DNA of 64,000 nt from Flavobacterium gelidilacus DSM 15343. GTDB lineage: Bacteria; Bacteroidota; Bacteroidia; Flavobacteriales; Flavobacteriaceae. The stretch spans positions 310,001 through 374,000 of the forward strand of contig NZ_AUGN01000004.1 in assembly GCF_000422685.1 (NCBI RefSeq). The letters run 5' to 3'. The position numbers were made by a program, and so were the translations under genes. Below the pieces are notes generated by a model that ran no database searches, was not told the origin of the DNA, and was given only the letters and a program-made list of their open reading frames with translations. Below, in pieces: positions 61,673-64,000 of the stretch; the stretch's first letter is position 1; each line of letters starts with the position of its first letter.

Positions 61673-62055
61673 GAATCGAACTCTCGTCCAAACAAGCAAT
61701 CAAAAAGCTTTCTACGCGCTTAGTTTTTAATTAGATTTTCGACAAAAAGCTAGGTTAAAAACAACCACTCTCTGCTTAACTTTACTAATTCAAAACGGAT
61801 TTAAAGTATCACCGTCTCTAGGTTTACTTTTACGGTTCTCCTGAGCTAAACGCCATAAACCAAGGCTTTTAAGGAGAATCCGGCTTTCCTACCTAGTAGG
61901 AGCGAGGCATTATCTTACTATAATTCAGATTATGCAGCCAAAGCGTAATTATTTTCGCCGTGTAAAGTGTTATACATTTGGATTTACGAGCAAAACATAC
62001 AATGCTCGACGTGCTTACTAGTTAATTCCACTCGCTGTCAAAACCAGTCGACCCC
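61661..62055 (-). ncRNA. ssrA: Transfer-messenger RNA
   Basis: The tRNA-like ends are present. The 5' end GGGGTCGACTGGTTTTGACA pairs with the 3' end CGACTCCA as the acceptor stem, and GAGAGTTCGATTCTC is the T-arm. The open frame at 61930-61959 encodes the tag GENNYALAA followed by TAA, typical of Flavobacteria. CCA is not fully encoded (CCAC then T residues), so it must be added after transcription. tmRNA rescues stalled ribosomes and tags the nascent peptide for proteolysis. Its 3' end serves as the insertion site of the island. Confidence 0.95.
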
Positions 62056-62241
62056 TTTTTTAGTATTCAGTATTCAGCTTACAGTAAATACTGTTGCAAT
62101 GAACTCTAAAACTATGCCAAAATTACTATTATTTTATCAATTAAAAAATCTTTTGTTACTAGTTATTCAAAAGCTATATTTGTAGACTTAAAATTAATAA
62201 TAAGTTTACCTCGAAAGTAGTTGAACAAAATCCTGTATAAA

Positions 62242-63444
62242 ATGAAATTCGGAATCATAAAAGAACGTAAAAACCCACCTGATAGAAGAGTGGTATTTTC
62301 TCCATTTAGATTAGAAGCTTTTAAAAATGAATTTCCTCAGGCTGAAATTAAAGTTGAATCTTCTGATGTAAGGATATTTACGGATGAACAATACAAAGAA
62401 AAAGGTTTTGAAGTTGTATCTGATATGACTGATTGTGATGTTTTAATTGGAGTTAAGGAAGTTCCTTTAGATGCTTTAATTGCGGATAAAAATTATTTTT
62501 TCTTTTCACATACTATAAAAAAACAGCCTTATAATCGTAGTTTACTTTTAGCTATTTTAGAGAAAAACATCCAATTATATGATCATGAAACCATAGTAAA
62601 TGAAAAAAATCACCGTTTAATTGGTTTTGGTCGTTATGCAGGAATAGTTGGTGCTTATAACGGAATTAGAGCTTTCGGAATGAAATACGAATTGTTCAAT
62701 TTAGCTAAAGCTGAAACATTACCTGATCAAAAAACATTGATTGAACGATTAAAAAGAAATCAACTTCCAAATATAAAAATCGTTTTAACAGGAAGCGGAA
62801 AAGTAGCTCATGGTGCCAAAGAAATGTTGGATGCAATGAAAATGAAAGAGGTTTCTGTAGAAGATTATTTGAATAAAAGATATGATGTTCCTGTTTATAC
62901 TTTTATTGATGTTTTAGATTATAACAAAAGAAAAGACGGACAAGTTTTAGAAAAACTTGATTTTTATAATAATCCATCAGAATATGAATCTGATTTTGAA
63001 AAGTTTGCCAATATGTCAGATGTTTTCATGGCTGGACATTTTTATGGAAACGGAGCACCAATTATCTTAAGTAAAGAAATGCTTAAATCTTCAAAATGCA
63101 AACTTAAAGTTGTAGCAGATATTTCATGTGATATTGATGGACCAGTAGCTTGTACAATTCGTCCAAGTACTATTGCTGAACCTTTATATGGATATTTAGC
63201 AAGTGAAGATAAAGAAGTTCCATTTACACATCCATCAGCCGTTGTAGTTATGGCCGTTGATAATTTACCATGTGAATTACCAAAAGATGCCAGTGAAGGT
63301 TTTGGCGAAGTGTTTTTAGAAAGAGTAATTCCAGCATTTTTTAATGAGGATAAAGATGGCGTTTTAGCAAGAGCAAGAGTAACAGAAAACGGAAAATTAA
63401 CCGAACGTTTTGCCTATTTGCAAGATTATGTAGATGGGAAATAG
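62242..63444 (+). CDS. Saccharopine/alanine dehydrogenase-family NAD(P)-dependent enzyme
   Basis: The 400-residue protein (MKFGIIKERKNPPDRRVVFS) has the N-terminal AlaDh_PNT-type domain (about 1-130) with KERKNPPDRRV and a NAD-binding domain with IVLTGSGKVAHGA (about 180-192). The later CDIDGPVACTIRPSTIAEPL and THPSAVVVMAVDNLPCELP are typical of lysine-forming saccharopine dehydrogenase relatives in Bacteroidota. Its reaction is probably oxidation of an amino acid, but the substrate is uncertain. A TTG 21 bp upstream extends the frame, but the ATG at 62242 starts the conserved domain. A terminator-like hairpin follows. Confidence 0.8.
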   Translation: MKFGIIKERKNPPDRRVVFSPFRLEAFKNEFPQAEIKVESSDVRIFTDEQYKEKGFEVVSDMTDCDVLIGVKEVPLDALIADKNYFFFSHTIKKQPYNRSLLLAILEKNIQLYDHETIVNEKNHRLIGFGRYAGIVGAYNGIRAFGMKYELFNLAKAETLPDQKTLIERLKRNQLPNIKIVLTGSGKVAHGAKEMLDAMKMKEVSVEDYLNKRYDVPVYTFIDVLDYNKRKDGQVLEKLDFYNNPSEYESDFEKFANMSDVFMAGHFYGNGAPIILSKEMLKSSKCKLKVVADISCDIDGPVACTIRPSTIAEPLYGYLASEDKEVPFTHPSAVVVMAVDNLPCELPKDASEGFGEVFLERVIPAFFNEDKDGVLARARVTENGKLTERFAYLQDYVDGK

Positions 63445-63531
63445 ATTGTTCGATTTTTAGATTATTTGATTTTTCGAAAATGGATCAGCTCATTGCCGTT
63501 TGGTTTTTAACCAACGGAAATAAATAAAAAC

Positions 63532-63568
63532 AAAAACCACAAATTTAAAATATGAATCTGTGGTTTTT
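63532..63568. terminator. Bidirectional terminator between convergent genes
   Basis: AAAAACCACA and TGTGGTTTTT form a 10-bp stem around a 17-nt AT-rich loop and are followed by T residues. It lies between the convergent dehydrogenase and CreD-like genes. A second short hairpin (CCGTTTGGTT/AACCAACGG) lies at 63495-63517. Confidence 0.75.
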
Positions 63569-63610
63569 TTTTATCCGAAAATCCAATATCCGAAAATCCG
63601 AAAATCTATT

Positions 63611-63997
63611 CTAATTATTCCAATCAATCTTTTTAGAAAAATACATCACTGCTCCAAGAATTGCGAATAAACCAATACTTCCAACTAATAAAGCATAATC
63701 TTCTAATTGAATAATTACAAATATGAAGGCATACAATGCGGTTAATGAAATTCCGATAAAGAAAGGAAATTTTTTGTTTTTTAGAATCGAAATCGAATAA
63801 AGTGTAATCATTATAATGACACTAATCGCAGCAATTATATAAGCTATCGAGAAAGTAGAATGTTCTGTAATCGAAATCAATAAAGTGTAAAACATCACTA
63901 AAGCCAACCCAATCATAGTATATTGAAAAATGTGAATGTTGATTTTACTAATCGATTGAATCAAAAAGAAGACTAAAAACGTTAATCCAATTACCAA
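63611..63997 (-). CDS. CreD-like inner membrane protein, C-terminal part
   Basis: The last 128 or so residues of a protein that runs off the right edge of the window are visible. They consist of four or five membrane helices (IGLTFLVFFLIQSI, IFQYTMIGLALVMFYTLLI, IAYIIAAISVIIMITLYSI, YALLVGSIGLFAILGAVMYF) with short loops. The pattern SISKINIHIFQY...LLISITEH is that of the CreD family of envelope-stress membrane proteins. The beginning of the gene lies outside, so its length cannot be judged. Confidence 0.75.
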   Translation of the reverse strand: MVIGLTFLVFFLIQSISKINIHIFQYTMIGLALVMFYTLLISITEHSTFSIAYIIAAISVIIMITLYSISILKNKKFPFFIGISLTALYAFIFVIIQLEDYALLVGSIGLFAILGAVMYFSKKIDWNN

Positions 63998-64000
63998 AAA

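Noticed and set aside
61967..62185. Open frame of 72 codons on the plus strand
   Set aside because: It lies largely opposite the ssrA gene and has no protein-like features.

Overview
The window is chromosomal DNA from a low-GC member of the Bacteroidota, most likely a Flavobacterium-like Flavobacteriaceae. The evidence is several type IX secretion (T9SS) C-terminal sorting domains, a SusC/SusD pair, an RteC protein, DUF6520 and MauE proteins, Bacteroidota-type tyrosine recombinase features, and a tmRNA with the tag GENNYALAA.

Layout. Positions 1-7.8 kb look like ordinary chromosome: an ArsC/Spx-fold protein without the catalytic Cys, an FAD amine oxidase, a DUF1853 protein, and a large multi-PAS histidine kinase followed by a single-domain response regulator. 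Positions 62.2-64 kb are again housekeeping-like: a lysine/alanine-dehydrogenase-family enzyme and the end of a CreD-like membrane protein. Between them, about 53.7 kb is bounded by a 62-bp near-perfect direct repeat (7824-7885 and 61611-61672; 60/62 identical) made of the tmRNA 3' end plus its terminator. The intact ssrA gene and a tyrosine recombinase lie at the right end. I read this as a genomic island integrated at the 3' end of ssrA.

Island cargo, left to right: (1) a truncated T9SS cargo remnant and a tandem array of four RCC1-like, T9SS-sorted surface/secreted proteins, each preceded by the same hairpin; (2) an RteC gene and decayed gene fragments; (3) a stress/defence block: an HTH plus nucleotidyltransferase (AbiEii-like) pair, a HigB plus HigA-ImmA pair, a type I restriction-modification operon (hsdR, an unknown gene, hsdM, an extended hsdS) translationally coupled to an AAA ATPase and an HNH nuclease resembling PtuA/PtuB of Septu, and an AbiEi/AbiEii pair; (4) a small HTH gene, a candidate structured RNA and a 70-bp tandem repeat; (5) a peptide-uptake-like cassette: susC, susD and an S9 peptidase on the plus strand, facing an AraC regulator, a MauE-like membrane protein and a DUF6520 secreted four-Cys protein on the minus strand; (6) a second T9SS array of five beta-propeller paralogues, one degenerate; (7) a giant M43 metalloprotease-PKD-T9SS gene now split in two by a frameshift; (8) the integrase and ssrA.

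The island therefore combines cell-surface/secreted proteins, nutrient (probably peptide) capture and anti-phage or addiction functions, but shows no conjugation machinery. Almost every toxin-antitoxin-type operon has a clear inverted repeat just upstream, consistent with autoregulation. A 22-bp motif is shared by the upstream regions of rteC, the AraC gene and a small membrane-protein gene. All function calls come from reading the sequences; no database search was run.
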